From contig JAUMFO010000031.1 in the NCBI GenBank assembly GCA_032119795.1, positions 175,980 to 239,979 of the forward strand: DNA of 64,000 nt. The letters run 5' to 3'. The translations under genes and the position numbers were made by a program. The DNA is from JAGIBJ01 sp032119795. Lineage in GTDB: Bacteria; Actinomycetota; Thermoleophilia; Solirubrobacterales; Solirubrobacteraceae. Below the pieces are notes generated by a model, which had not been told where the DNA came from, searched no databases, and saw only the letters and a list, made by a program, of their open reading frames with translations. Positions within the stretch are counted from its first letter, which is position 1. Every line of letters begins with the position of its first letter. Shown here piece by piece: positions 8,285-17,382 of this stretch.

Positions 8285-10393
8285 TCAGGACGTCGGGGCA
8301 GCAGACACCTCAATCGTCCGCGTCACCGTCCGCGTCTTCGCGGCCGGCGACGTGATCACCACCGTCCGCGTGCCGGCGGGAGCGCGCCCGCCACGCGGAC
8401 TCGCGACGACACGGACCTGCGCGCCGGACGCAAGCCCGGCGTAGCGGACCGTCATCGCTGCGCCGGCGGTCGTATAGGCCTGGAACTCGAGAGCGCCGCC
8501 GTCCGCCCGCCAGCCACCGCGGCTCCGCGTCGCCCCTTGAGCGAACTGGATCTCCGCGCGATCGCCCCATACCGGGAGTCGAAGGACCACGCGAGTCGCG
8601 CGTTTGCGATGCACGACGTACCGCGTTTGGATGCGGCCGATCGTGAACTGGTGGAAGACCGACACCCGATCGGGGCCGGACGAGGTCGTCCCTGCCGCCG
8701 ACGCGGAACCGCGCGCCGCCGTGCGGTTCCGCAGCGCCGCTGGCACGCCAACAAAGCGCGCTTTCAGACGGTGGGTATGGCCGGGCTGTGTGCTCACCAA
8801 GACCTTGCCTTCGCGCAGCAGCCGCACGTCGGGCGCTGGGCCGACGAGCCCGTCCGCACCCAAGACGGTGAGCGGGCGCTGGCGCGCGTCGAAGAGCCGC
8901 GTCGGCTCCAGCCCACCCTCAAGGCCTGGCCCGGCCCGCACGACCGCCAGGTTGTAGCGGCGGCTGCTGAGCGCCAGGCGACCGGTCTCGCCATCGTGGC
9001 TGACGAGCAAACCCGGGTCGACCTCCGCTACGCCCGGCAGCAGCGCGTCGGCCTGTGCGGCGATGATCGCAAAGCGCAGCGGTGCCATCACATCGGTCCC
9101 CGTTCCCTCCGGGAAGCCGTTGGGCGCGCCGAAGCTGGTCGCACCAGGCAGCGGGCCGGTGCCGTCCCACGCGGTGCGAGCGAACAGCTCCACCCCGCGC
9201 CGACCGACGAGCCGCACGAACGCTCGCTGCTGCGGTGAATCGATGAACCCGTCCGGCCCGGCCGAGCGCAGTACCGAGTCCAGCGCGAAGCCCCAGTACT
9301 GGCGCAGATGGCGGCGTTTGCTGCCCAGTGCGGTATCCCAGTTGAGGTAGCCGGACTGTGTCCAGGTCCCGAGGACGACCTGCTGCGACCAGCGCGCAAG
9401 CCGCCCGCGGACGGTCGATGACAGCGGTTTCATTCCCGCCCGGACGGCACCGCGGTAGTACGCGAGTGCGCCGTGGATGAGGTTCTCGTATTCCCCTGCG
9501 CCTTGGACGTTGATCGGGGCGCTCGGTGGGAGCGAGGGGTCGTACCGCAGCGCGCCGCCGGCAGTGACGTTCGTCGACCCGCCCCGCTTGACGGGCGCGC
9601 GCATGCGCTGCGCAAACCAGACGAGCTGCGTGCGGTACCTCCGAAGACTGGCCGCGCGGCCGTTGATCACGGCGTCGGCGTAGAGGACGTCAGCGTTCCA
9701 GTTGATCTGGTTGGCGGCCCGGTGCCCGTCGCGGTAGAACCAGCCTCGTGCGACCGCACCGATGGCCTGGCGGATCAGGCGGAGTTCCTCGTCGGTGAGC
9801 GCCAGCGCCGTGCGGGCGTACCAAGCGGCGAGCAACGCCCTGGCAACGATCGCGTCGGCCGAGGGATGCAGCGACGCCTTCGACGACTGCCGCGTGTAGA
9901 CCGCCTCAAACGCTGGCGCATGCGGGAACACGGCGCTCGATCGCTTCACGCGCGTGCGGCGAACCAGGACTGGCGGCGTGGTCAGGAACCGGATCAGCGC
10001 GCGTGCATGCTCGTCGCTGCGTGCTGGCCCCTCGTGCGCCTCACCTGCCGCCAGCGCATGGAGTTCCAGGTACATCGCGTTGGCCCGTACCGAGAGGTTG
10101 CCGGTCCCGCCGTAGGCGCCGCGGGATGCGATCCAGTGTCGGGCAGCAACAAGGGCGATGCCGTCGGCGAGCTGCCACCGCTCGACCGGAGCGAGCGGTG
10201 CGCCCGCAGCGCGGCTGGCGAGTCCGTCGGAGGGCGCGGCGTCGGGGAGGACCGGGATCCGCTCCACGTGGACACCCGCCTCGACGTCCCACCGCGCTGA
10301 GGCCTCAGCCGCGGCCAGCGGGCCGGCGCCGGCGCACAGGGCGAGCAGCGCCAGTCCTCGGCCGAAGCAAGCTCGCAGACTCGAGTCGCGCAT
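8285..10393 (-). CDS. Large exported protein, possible alpha/alpha-toroid polysaccharide-active fold
   Basis: 702 residues. A signal peptide (CFGRGLALLALCAGAGPLAAAEA) is followed by about 420 residues of helices rich in Trp, Tyr and His (ARHWIASRGAYGGTGNLSVR, RGWFYRDGHRAANQINWNAD, RQYWGFALDSVL). The rest is beta-rich (SHDGETGRLALSSRRYNLAV onward), ending in a Thr/Val-rich tail. Helical toroid plus beta-sandwich is the architecture of heparinase/alginate-lyase type enzymes, but I could not identify a catalytic set, so this is only a structural guess. ATG 10393 is chosen over GTG 10420 because TAGTCT sits 8 bases upstream and the signal peptide then begins normally. Confidence 0.6.
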   Translation of the reverse strand: MRDSSLRACFGRGLALLALCAGAGPLAAAEASARWDVEAGVHVERIPVLPDAAPSDGLASRAAGAPLAPVERWQLADGIALVAARHWIASRGAYGGTGNLSVRANAMYLELHALAAGEAHEGPARSDEHARALIRFLTTPPVLVRRTRVKRSSAVFPHAPAFEAVYTRQSSKASLHPSADAIVARALLAAWYARTALALTDEELRLIRQAIGAVARGWFYRDGHRAANQINWNADVLYADAVINGRAASLRRYRTQLVWFAQRMRAPVKRGGSTNVTAGGALRYDPSLPPSAPINVQGAGEYENLIHGALAYYRGAVRAGMKPLSSTVRGRLARWSQQVVLGTWTQSGYLNWDTALGSKRRHLRQYWGFALDSVLRSAGPDGFIDSPQQRAFVRLVGRRGVELFARTAWDGTGPLPGATSFGAPNGFPEGTGTDVMAPLRFAIIAAQADALLPGVAEVDPGLLVSHDGETGRLALSSRRYNLAVVRAGPGLEGGLEPTRLFDARQRPLTVLGADGLVGPAPDVRLLREGKVLVSTQPGHTHRLKARFVGVPAALRNRTAARGSASAAGTTSSGPDRVSVFHQFTIGRIQTRYVVHRKRATRVVLRLPVWGDRAEIQFAQGATRSRGGWRADGGALEFQAYTTAGAAMTVRYAGLASGAQVRVVASPRGGRAPAGTRTVVITSPAAKTRTVTRTIEVSAAPTS

Positions 10394-10401
10394 GCGCCCG
10401 G

Positions 10402-10407
10402 AGACTA
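10402..10407 (-). promoter_or_regulatory. Putative -10 (TAGTCT) of a leaderless promoter
   Basis: TAGTCT on the minus strand ends 8 bases before ATG 10393, and there is no Shine-Dalgarno. Confidence 0.4.
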
Positions 10408-10428
10408 CGGGCCGCTGCACCGCGTGGT

Positions 10429-11544
10429 CTACCAGTCGGCCACGTCGTCGCAGAACTCGTTCGCGTACGTCAAGCAGCTGCGAACCGGGCTCCCCGAGCT
10501 CACGTCGCTAAACCAGATTCGGCCGTCCGGGCCATACGACCAAAGCATCAACTCACGCTCGTCCGCGAGGAACCCCACCTTGCCCACGTGCCGCGCAGCA
10601 CGGCGAGACACGTAGCGCTCGCCTTCTTTGACGTTCGCGATCGGCACCCCCGAGAACGTCGGATCGTCGCAACGAAGCGGGTCGTCGAGGCGCTCCATGC
10701 ACTCCACGAGCTTCTGCTCGAAGACCGCGGCGTGCTCGATCGGCGCTTGCTGGCCGGGGTCCCAGTGCACGGTGGCAGCGCGGATCGAGTCCCGAGCGTC
10801 GACGATGCCAAGCACCGTAATCGTGACGGCTAGCAGGCCAGCGGCCGCGAGACCAGCGGAGGTTCCGGGCGTCATTGGACGCTCGGCGATCGCTGCGTGC
10901 GGGCGCTCCTCGGGTAGGTCGTTTCTGACTGCCGCGACGACCGCCGTACCGCAGAGGCGATCGAAGAGGCTGCGGCGGCGCAGGTCGACGAAGATCGCAA
11001 GCCAGGCAACGAGCAGGACCACCCAGGTCAGCAGGTCGACGACCGAGCCGACCACCACGGCGAGCACCCCGCCTGGTATCGCCAGGCCGATGGCGCTGGC
11101 CGCGGCCAGTAGTCCCCACTTGAGCGCGGCGCGACCGGCGACCATGTCGCCCTGCACCGGAGAACCGTCGGCGGCAACGATCCGAATGCGCAGCAGCCAC
11201 TTGCCGGGCGTCTGCCCCGAGACGCCGCGCTTGCGGCGCGCCGCACTCGACTCGTAGAGGACGCCGACGACGGCGAAGAACAACCACGCCCGTGCGTAGG
11301 CACGACTCTCCCCATCGGAGACGGCCGGTGAACGCACCTCGGGAATGAACCAGGATGTCGGCGAGAGATCCGAACCGTTCCAGGCGAGGGCGTAGAGCCC
11401 AACGATCAAGCCGAAGCAGATCGACAGGTCCAGCACGCCGGCGGCCAAGCGCCTCCAAAGCCCTGCCGGCTGCTGTGGATCCCCTGCCCGTGACGAGGCC
11501 CCCTCAGCCGGGGCGGGTGCGAGGTCGGAGAGATCGAGAGCCAC
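10429..11544 (-). CDS. RDD family membrane protein with extra C-terminal exported domain
   Basis: 371 residues. The RDD domain covers about residues 28-205. It has a first membrane segment (RLAAGVLDLSICFGLIVGLY), the signature SGQTPGKWLLRIRIVAADG, a second hydrophobic block, and DLRRRSLFDRLCGTAVV. A further membrane segment near 230-247 (AGLAAAGLLAVTITVLGIV) places the last 125 residues on the opposite side. This tail has four Cys (ECMERL, RCDDP, SCLTY, EFCDD), suggesting disulfides outside the cell. Start is GTG 11544 with TAGGGT 9 bases upstream. Third RDD gene in the window; function unknown. Confidence 0.75.
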   Translation of the reverse strand: MALDLSDLAPAPAEGASSRAGDPQQPAGLWRRLAAGVLDLSICFGLIVGLYALAWNGSDLSPTSWFIPEVRSPAVSDGESRAYARAWLFFAVVGVLYESSAARRKRGVSGQTPGKWLLRIRIVAADGSPVQGDMVAGRAALKWGLLAAASAIGLAIPGGVLAVVVGSVVDLLTWVVLLVAWLAIFVDLRRRSLFDRLCGTAVVAAVRNDLPEERPHAAIAERPMTPGTSAGLAAAGLLAVTITVLGIVDARDSIRAATVHWDPGQQAPIEHAAVFEQKLVECMERLDDPLRCDDPTFSGVPIANVKEGERYVSRRAARHVGKVGFLADERELMLWSYGPDGRIWFSDVSSGSPVRSCLTYANEFCDDVADW

Positions 11545-11695
11545 GGCCAGCCGACCCTAGACTCGGCTGCCGCGGCCCGGGGGGCCAACGTTTGTCGCCC
11601 AACCGCGGTGTCTCTGCACCTGCGCGAGGGCGCCGCGACCAGCGACAACGTTGGTGTGCGTCCGCGAGACACTGCTGGTTGGGTCGAAGGCGTTC

Positions 11696-12370
11696 ATGTC
11701 TCCCTCGTCTGGAACCACCATGCCTGCTTCACCCGCCTCCCCCAAGCCGCGGCGCGGCCGACTGCTCCGCCACGTTCGGAGTCAGGGCGTCGCCTACCTT
11801 GCCCTCTTCGTCGCGCTCGGCGGCACGTCCTACGCGGCCGTCTCCATCTCCGGCGAGAACGTCCAGGATGGCACCTTGACGGGCGCCGACATCCAAGCCG
11901 AGTCCATCCCCGCGTCGGCGCTCGACGAGTCGGCGCAGCAGGCGATCCGAGCGGCAGCGACGCGGGGCCCGCGTGGTCCGCGTGGCAAGCGCGGCTACCG
12001 CGGCTGGGATGGAGCGACCGGACCGGTTGGCCCGGCCGGCCCGCAAGGCGCCCAGGGCATTCCGGGTACCCCCGGCATCACAGGTTGGGAGTATGCGCGG
12101 GCTCAGAGTTCGGTGTCGTCAAACATCAGCCGCAGCGTGACGGTGACGTGTTCGACCGGGAAGCGACCGATCTCGGCCAGCGCCGACATCGATGGCGTGA
12201 ACCCGGACGGCACCGACGCACCCGTCACGATTCCCGTGTATCTCACGGCGAGCTACGCCTCCACCAGCGCTGGCGTCCCCGCCTGGACCGTCGAAGCCTA
12301 CGAGGACACCGGCGGCTACGAAGAGCCCTGGCGGATCGAGGTCTCGGCTCTCTGCGCAATCATCGGTTAG
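11696..12370 (+). CDS. Exported collagen-like repeat protein
   Basis: 224 residues. An N-terminal membrane or signal segment with YLALFVALGGTSYAAV is typical of a protein group abundant in Thermoleophilia. It is followed by a coiled N-DGT-L region (ENVQDGTLTGADIQAESIP), a Gly-X-Y stretch (GPRGPRGKRGYRG, then GPVGPAGPQGAQGIPGTPG), and a beta-rich C-terminal domain with two Cys. Likely a trimeric surface stalk protein. ATG 11696 is chosen because GAAGG lies 5 bases upstream; ATG 11720 is an alternative. Confidence 0.7.
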   Translation: MSPSSGTTMPASPASPKPRRGRLLRHVRSQGVAYLALFVALGGTSYAAVSISGENVQDGTLTGADIQAESIPASALDESAQQAIRAAATRGPRGPRGKRGYRGWDGATGPVGPAGPQGAQGIPGTPGITGWEYARAQSSVSSNISRSVTVTCSTGKRPISASADIDGVNPDGTDAPVTIPVYLTASYASTSAGVPAWTVEAYEDTGGYEEPWRIEVSALCAIIG

Positions 12371-12389
12371 CGAGGAAAACCTCACCGAT
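12362..12389 (+). terminator. Hairpin over the stop codon, possible terminator
   Basis: Nested stem: ATCGGT (12362-12367) with ACCGAT (12384-12389) and GAGG (12372-12375) with CCTC (12380-12383), AAAA loop, followed by TT only. The stop codon lies inside the stem. It resembles a weak intrinsic terminator without a U tract. Confidence 0.4.
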
Positions 12390-12620
12390 TTGCACGTGGA
12401 CAGGAGCGCCCAGGACGACAGCATACGAAGGCTGACACTCCAAATGACCTGCAGCAGGGCGTAGGCGCGATCTGTACTCAGTCACCCGACTGAATTGTAA
12501 TTCGGTGCGAGTGGCTGCTCGAGGGATTGAAAAGGCGTCAGGAATGACGTTGAATGCACCGACGCGCGACATATTCGCGCGATCGCACCGGCGTCCTTCC
12601 CACGTCAATGCGTCTCTCTC
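12371..12620. other. Intergenic region upstream of the kinase operon
   Basis: About 250 bases with lower GC than its surroundings. It contains a CAGTC-ACCC-GACTG hairpin (12479-12492) abutting a GAATT-GT-AATTC palindrome (12492-12503), both possible operator sequences. No clear -35/-10 pair was seen; CATATT at 12570-12575 is the best -10 candidate. No gene recognised. Confidence 0.4.
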
Positions 12621-14552
12621 GTGGCCCGCCCCCTGCCCGTCCTCCCTTTCGCTCCCCGCGCCGATGCGTCCTTCGGCACCTGGGCGGTCGAAAGCGTGAT
12701 GGCACGTGGATCGTCGTCAAGCGTCTTTCTCGTGGTAGATCCCGACGGGCGGCGCGGAGCGCTCAAGGCGCTGGAACCAGGCAGCGACGCCCGGGTCCAA
12801 ACGCGGTTCACGCGAGAACTCGACGCCCTCGACCGGCTCGATCACCCCAGAATCCCGAGTCTGCTGGATCGCAGCCTGCCCGATTCGAGCCTGTCCTGGT
12901 TCGTTACGGAACTCGCCCCAGGCCGTACGCTTGCCGACGCCCTCGCCACCGGACTCGATGTCGACGTGGTTGGGATTGCGATCGCCGAGCAGATCGGTGA
13001 CGCCCTCGCTTCCGCGCACGCCCTCGGGATCACACATCGAGACCTCAGCCCGCGGAACATTGTGTGTGACGGGTCGGCCGCCTACCTGATCGACTTCGGC
13101 ATCGCCGCCGTCGGTGGAGCGCCTGACCTCACGACCAGCGAGGCCATCCTCGGCACCGTCGCCTATTGCGCGCCCGAGCAGCTGCGCCACACCGGTGCCA
13201 CCACACCGAGCGCAGACCTCTACGGCCTGGCCGCGTGCCTCTTCGCCGTCTTGACGGGCCTGCCACCACACCCCGGGGCAAGCGCCGCCGAGATCATGGG
13301 CCGTCGCTCGCTCGGCTCCCGGCGCCAACTCGCCGCCGGCACCGATGCGGCGCGAGCTGCGTGCACGCTCATCGAGGCGGCGCTTGCAGAGGACCCGCGG
13401 GCACGGCCGACCGACATCGGCGCGTGGAGCCAAGAGGTAGCTGACGCTCTCGACGCGCTCCCGCGCCCGCTCCGCCAGCACTTCGTCGTCGGTTCGGCCG
13501 ATCGCACGCTCGCGAGCGAACCGACGACCGGCCGCACTTCACGCCGACGCCGACTCCTCCTCGGCGCGGCGGCGGCGATCGCTGGTGCCGCCATCACGTC
13601 CGCCGCTTGGCCCGACGCCCGCCCCGTCACCGCAGCTCCGACCGAGTTGCGCGCTGCCCCGGAACGCACCACCGTGCCGGCCTCTTGGTCGGTCGGCGCC
13701 ACAGCCGCCGACGGCTCAGTGCGCGTCTTCAACCCCGCGAACGGATTGGTCGCCGAGCTGCTCGCGCGCGGTACCCGGATGGCGCCCGCCTGGACGACCG
13801 ATCGCGCGGTGGTGACGACGTCCGAGCGACGACCCGTTCTCAGCTGGCACACCGCGCGGCGAGCGCGAGTCGCGCTGCTCGGCGCGACCGGTGCGACGGT
13901 CTTTGAGTGCTCCGGAGGCGCGACCGACATCCTGGTCAAGTGCCGCGGGCTCCTGGCCGACTCCCAACGCTCGGACGCGGCACCCGCAAGCCTCGCGCAG
14001 CTCCGTGTCGAACTCCGCAACGCGCTCAGCCCTGTCGCGCGCCCGTGGTCGGTGCCGGCCACCGGCAAGCCAAATGCCGGCGCGCTTCGCGTCCGGCGTG
14101 ACGAGCTCCGGCAGGCCGCTCGGAGCGTCCGCTCACTCCAACGGTCCACCGGCTACGGCTGGGTCGATGAAGTCGAGACGCTTCGAGCTTCGCTGCGGGC
14201 GACGGCCGACGCGGCCGCGAGGTACGGCGAGCGGCCAAGCCTCGCTCGGCAGCGCGCCCTTGTGGCCCGCGCCGCCGCCGCGCGCGCCGCCGCCCGGCGG
14301 CTGAGTCAGCTCGTCGCCGTGCCACTCCCGGCCCGCGTTCGACGGATTCCGACAGCACCTGCCACCAGCGAGCCGATCGCGAGCTCTGCCGGGTCGACCG
14401 TTCGAGTACCGGGCACCGGCGAGACCAGCTCGAGGGTGCAGGCCTCCCCCGTCGCGCCACCATCAGCGGTCGACCGCCCCGCGGCACGCAGGCCGCCCGC
14501 CGACTCCGAGCCAGCGGTCGAAGAACCCATCGTGGTTGGGCCGGCGCTATGA
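12621..14552 (+). CDS. Membrane serine/threonine protein kinase (Hanks type)
   Basis: 643 residues. The kinase domain covers about 18-280: catalytic Lys in GALKAL (K49), HRDLSPRN (139-146), IDFG (157-160) and CAPEQL (183-188). The glycine loop is degenerate (MARGSSSSVF). A basic patch and membrane helix at about 307-330 lead to a ~310-residue extracellular part with an Ala/Arg-rich helical region and a Pro/Ser-rich tail. First gene of a four-gene overlapping operon whose other products are all exported, and opposite a FHA-domain regulator, the usual reader of phospho-Thr. Start GTG 12621 has no Shine-Dalgarno, so the exact start is uncertain. Confidence 0.85.
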   Translation: MARPLPVLPFAPRADASFGTWAVESVMARGSSSSVFLVVDPDGRRGALKALEPGSDARVQTRFTRELDALDRLDHPRIPSLLDRSLPDSSLSWFVTELAPGRTLADALATGLDVDVVGIAIAEQIGDALASAHALGITHRDLSPRNIVCDGSAAYLIDFGIAAVGGAPDLTTSEAILGTVAYCAPEQLRHTGATTPSADLYGLAACLFAVLTGLPPHPGASAAEIMGRRSLGSRRQLAAGTDAARAACTLIEAALAEDPRARPTDIGAWSQEVADALDALPRPLRQHFVVGSADRTLASEPTTGRTSRRRRLLLGAAAAIAGAAITSAAWPDARPVTAAPTELRAAPERTTVPASWSVGATAADGSVRVFNPANGLVAELLARGTRMAPAWTTDRAVVTTSERRPVLSWHTARRARVALLGATGATVFECSGGATDILVKCRGLLADSQRSDAAPASLAQLRVELRNALSPVARPWSVPATGKPNAGALRVRRDELRQAARSVRSLQRSTGYGWVDEVETLRASLRATADAAARYGERPSLARQRALVARAAAARAAARRLSQLVAVPLPARVRRIPTAPATSEPIASSAGSTVRVPGTGETSSRVQASPVAPPSAVDRPAARRPPADSEPAVEEPIVVGPAL

Positions 14553-16210
14553 GGCTCCTCGTCTCGACGATCTACGCCGTGGCGCTGCTGGCGGTCGGCA
14601 GCGTGACCGCCGAGGCAAGCGTCCAGCTCAGCGGGGAACTTCCGGTGGTCTCGAGCGTTGAGGGGCCCGTCGACGCACCGCTCGACCCGGCAGCGGCCTA
14701 CGACCAGACCCTTGATCGCTACCTCGTCGCTTGGTTGCAGCACGACGGGGCCGGCGGCACGGTGAACGTGTGGGCCCGCTTTCTCACACCCGATGGCACG
14801 CCCGTCGGGGCCCCGTTCCTCGCTGGCACCGTGGGCACAGGCATTGAGGGACGCGATGCCCTCGCCGTCGAAGTCGCCTACGACTCCGTGCGCCGCGAGT
14901 ACCTCGTCCTCATGATCGGCCACCCCAACGCGTCGACACCGGACGCCACCGAGCTCTACGGCCAGTGGCTCGACGACCAGGGTGAGCGCCTCGGGCGCGC
15001 GGTGGCGATCAGCTCCATCAGCGCCGGTCAAGTCAGGCAGCCGGCCGTCGTCCATGACGCTCCGCGAGACCGGTTCGTGATCGCCTACCAAGCCGATCGG
15101 CCGTCCATACCCCTGCCCACGACGCTGATCCAGGTGGTCCGCGCGGGAAACATCGGCGCCCCGCATGCGCCGTTCGCCGCCGTCACCGCCACCTCGCCGT
15201 CGGTCGTGGTGCGACCGCGCGACGGCGCGATCATCGTCGCCTCAGCGAACGGTGCAGCGAGCAGCGAGATGCAGGTGGCCGTCCTGGATCGCGCCCTGGT
15301 GACGGTGGAAACCGCGACGTGGCCGGCGGGCACCATCCAGAGCGGTCCGCAGCTCCAGTGGCATGGCGGGCAAGACGTCGGCCTGCTGAGTTGGTCTGCG
15401 GGGAGCCAGCTCAGTGGCGTGACGCTGCTGCCGGATGGCCGCCCAGGCGCCCCGGCACCGTGGGGGACCCTCGCATCCCCCACGGGGTTGACGCTCGTGC
15501 CGCTCGAGCGGTCAAGTCGCCCTTGGCTGGCGCTCACGACGAGCCCGGCCGCTGACGGCGTAGCGGCGCAGCTCGTCGGGGCTGACGGCAGCAGCGGAGG
15601 CGGCGTTGGCTTCCCAATACAGGAAGCGCGCGCCAGCGGCTACGGTGCGCCGTCAACCCCGGCCGCCCTAGACCGCACCCGGCAGTGGGTCCTCGTTCCC
15701 TATGGCGTCAGGAATGGCGCGAGTCGCGCGGTGGTCGCGAGAATCGCCGCCGCGCCCGCTGCGCGCGACTCCCAGCCAACCGCGCTGACCGACTCCACAC
15801 CCGCGCTTCGCTGCCCGGCGGGCGCCCAGCTCTTCACCCCCGCGGCTGGGTCGGCTTGCGCTCCGCTGGCGGTGTCGGCGTTCACGGTGTCACCGATGAC
15901 CGACCGCAAACGGCGCAAGCTCGTGGGCCTCGCCGTCTCCCCGACGACCCGGGCGTCGCGCGTCCGCGTGGAATGCGTGGCGAGCTGCGGTCGCCTGCGC
16001 CCGGTGCTCAAGATCCGAGGCCGGCCGCGGGCGACCGACCTGCTGTTCGGCCGCTGGCGACTGCCCGCTGGCGCGCTGGTCGAGGTCAGGATTGAACAGC
16101 CCGACCGCACCACGCGCTTTCGCCGATTCCTGCGCGTGCGTCGGTTTCCGTTCTTGGAAACGCGCGATCACGCTTGCCGCCTACCGATTGGCGTCACGGC
16201 CTCATGCTGA
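14549..16210 (+). CDS. Exported beta-propeller-like protein of kinase operon
   Basis: 553 residues. A signal peptide (MRLLVSTIYAVALLAVGSVTAEA) precedes about 370 residues of repeated beta blades with the pattern YDxxxxRYLVAWLQ / YDSVRREYLVLMIG / HDAPRDRFVIAYQ, as in propeller or BNR-like surface proteins. The C-terminal domain has Cys pairs (RVECVASCGRL; DHACRLPIGVTASC) and is Arg-rich. No catalytic motif seen. ATG overlaps the kinase stop (ATGA). Confidence 0.7.
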   Translation: MRLLVSTIYAVALLAVGSVTAEASVQLSGELPVVSSVEGPVDAPLDPAAAYDQTLDRYLVAWLQHDGAGGTVNVWARFLTPDGTPVGAPFLAGTVGTGIEGRDALAVEVAYDSVRREYLVLMIGHPNASTPDATELYGQWLDDQGERLGRAVAISSISAGQVRQPAVVHDAPRDRFVIAYQADRPSIPLPTTLIQVVRAGNIGAPHAPFAAVTATSPSVVVRPRDGAIIVASANGAASSEMQVAVLDRALVTVETATWPAGTIQSGPQLQWHGGQDVGLLSWSAGSQLSGVTLLPDGRPGAPAPWGTLASPTGLTLVPLERSSRPWLALTTSPAADGVAAQLVGADGSSGGGVGFPIQEARASGYGAPSTPAALDRTRQWVLVPYGVRNGASRAVVARIAAAPAARDSQPTALTDSTPALRCPAGAQLFTPAAGSACAPLAVSAFTVSPMTDRKRRKLVGLAVSPTTRASRVRVECVASCGRLRPVLKIRGRPRATDLLFGRWRLPAGALVEVRIEQPDRTTRFRRFLRVRRFPFLETRDHACRLPIGVTASC

Positions 16211-17382
16211 TGCGACTGCTGATCGGAGCCTCTGCTGTGGCGTCCATCGGGGGTGGGGAGGCGTCGGCCCAGGCCCTTGCACCGGGGCTCCGTGCTGGCC
16301 CCGTCGACGAGATCAGCGCCGGGCCGGCCGAGGGCACGGCGGGGAGCTGCGAGACGGCGCCGATGGCGTTCGCGCGCGCGAACGACGTGCGAGCGTCGCC
16401 CACCCCAGACTGGTGTGTCGCCGCCAACCTCGGTGCGATCAGCGCCGCGCCAGCCTGGACCGCCGAGTTCGAGTTCCCGCTCGGCGTGCGCGTCGCGCCC
16501 AGCGATGCAACGACATGCGGGCCTGCACCCTGCGCGCCCTCGCGAGCGGTCGGCTCGCTGGCGGTGAGTTCCGTGACGCCGCTAGGAACCATCAAGGAGT
16601 CCGGCACATTGGCCTTTGCCGGCCCAACCCAGCTCGCGGCCACGTTCGGGCAGGCTGGTGCGGGACTACCAACCCAGTCCGCCACCCTCGATCTCCTCAC
16701 CGGCCCGTACGGGGGCCAGGTGCTGCGAGTGACCGCCTGGCCCGGCCTGCGATCGACCGAGGCTGGCGACGTCAGCGCGGTACCGCAGAGCCTGACGCTT
16801 CGGTTCTGGGGTCGCCAGGGCGGATCGGCGCTCCGCATGCTTGAGCGCTGCGATGTGCGGCACCAGACGCGGCTATTGCTCCGAAGCGCCGGCGCAGCAC
16901 AGCCCGATGCGGCGATGGTTGATGACTACGCCCTGACGGGCTGTGCGGGTCGCACGACCGCCGGACCGCTCAGCGACCTCAGCGCGCTGCCGTCTGCTCT
17001 CACGCCGTTCTTCGCGACGCAAGCCCGTGCCAAGCGACCAGCGACGGACGCCCTGGGCTGGCTGCGGACCGTGCTGGTCCCAGAGCTAGCCGCCGGTACC
17101 GAAGTCGTGGCCATGCTCCGCACCCCCGGAAAGCCCACCAGGACGGCTCGCGCATCCTACGGCGCAGCCGGCGACGCCACGCTCCAGCTGCGCCCCCGCG
17201 CGGTCATCACCAAGGCGAGCCGGCTGTCGATCACCTCGACCGTCTCTGGTGGCGAAGCCGTCCGAGAGCGGTTCCGGTTCCTGCTCGCAAGCGGCGTGCT
17301 GCGAGCACGGCACCTGCCGCAAAGCCCCTCGTCCAACGCCCAGACCGCACCCTCCTCATCCCGCCCACGGTTCGACCAGTGA
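16210..17382 (+). CDS. Exported protein of unknown function (kinase operon)
   Basis: 390 residues, not recognised. A short signal peptide (MRLLIGASAVASIGGGEASAQ) is followed by a beta-rich, Cys-containing domain (CETAP, DWCVAAN, TTCGPAPCAPS, LERCDV, LTGCAG) in which the Cys could pair. The region from about residue 270 is predicted beta with Arg/Ala-rich ends. The start is placed at ATG 16210 because it overlaps the preceding TGA (TGATG); ATG 16204 is possible. Being between the propeller-like protein and the NlpC/P60-like enzyme, it probably acts outside the membrane with them. Confidence 0.65.
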   Translation: MRLLIGASAVASIGGGEASAQALAPGLRAGPVDEISAGPAEGTAGSCETAPMAFARANDVRASPTPDWCVAANLGAISAAPAWTAEFEFPLGVRVAPSDATTCGPAPCAPSRAVGSLAVSSVTPLGTIKESGTLAFAGPTQLAATFGQAGAGLPTQSATLDLLTGPYGGQVLRVTAWPGLRSTEAGDVSAVPQSLTLRFWGRQGGSALRMLERCDVRHQTRLLLRSAGAAQPDAAMVDDYALTGCAGRTTAGPLSDLSALPSALTPFFATQARAKRPATDALGWLRTVLVPELAAGTEVVAMLRTPGKPTRTARASYGAAGDATLQLRPRAVITKASRLSITSTVSGGEAVRERFRFLLASGVLRARHLPQSPSSNAQTAPSSSRPRFDQ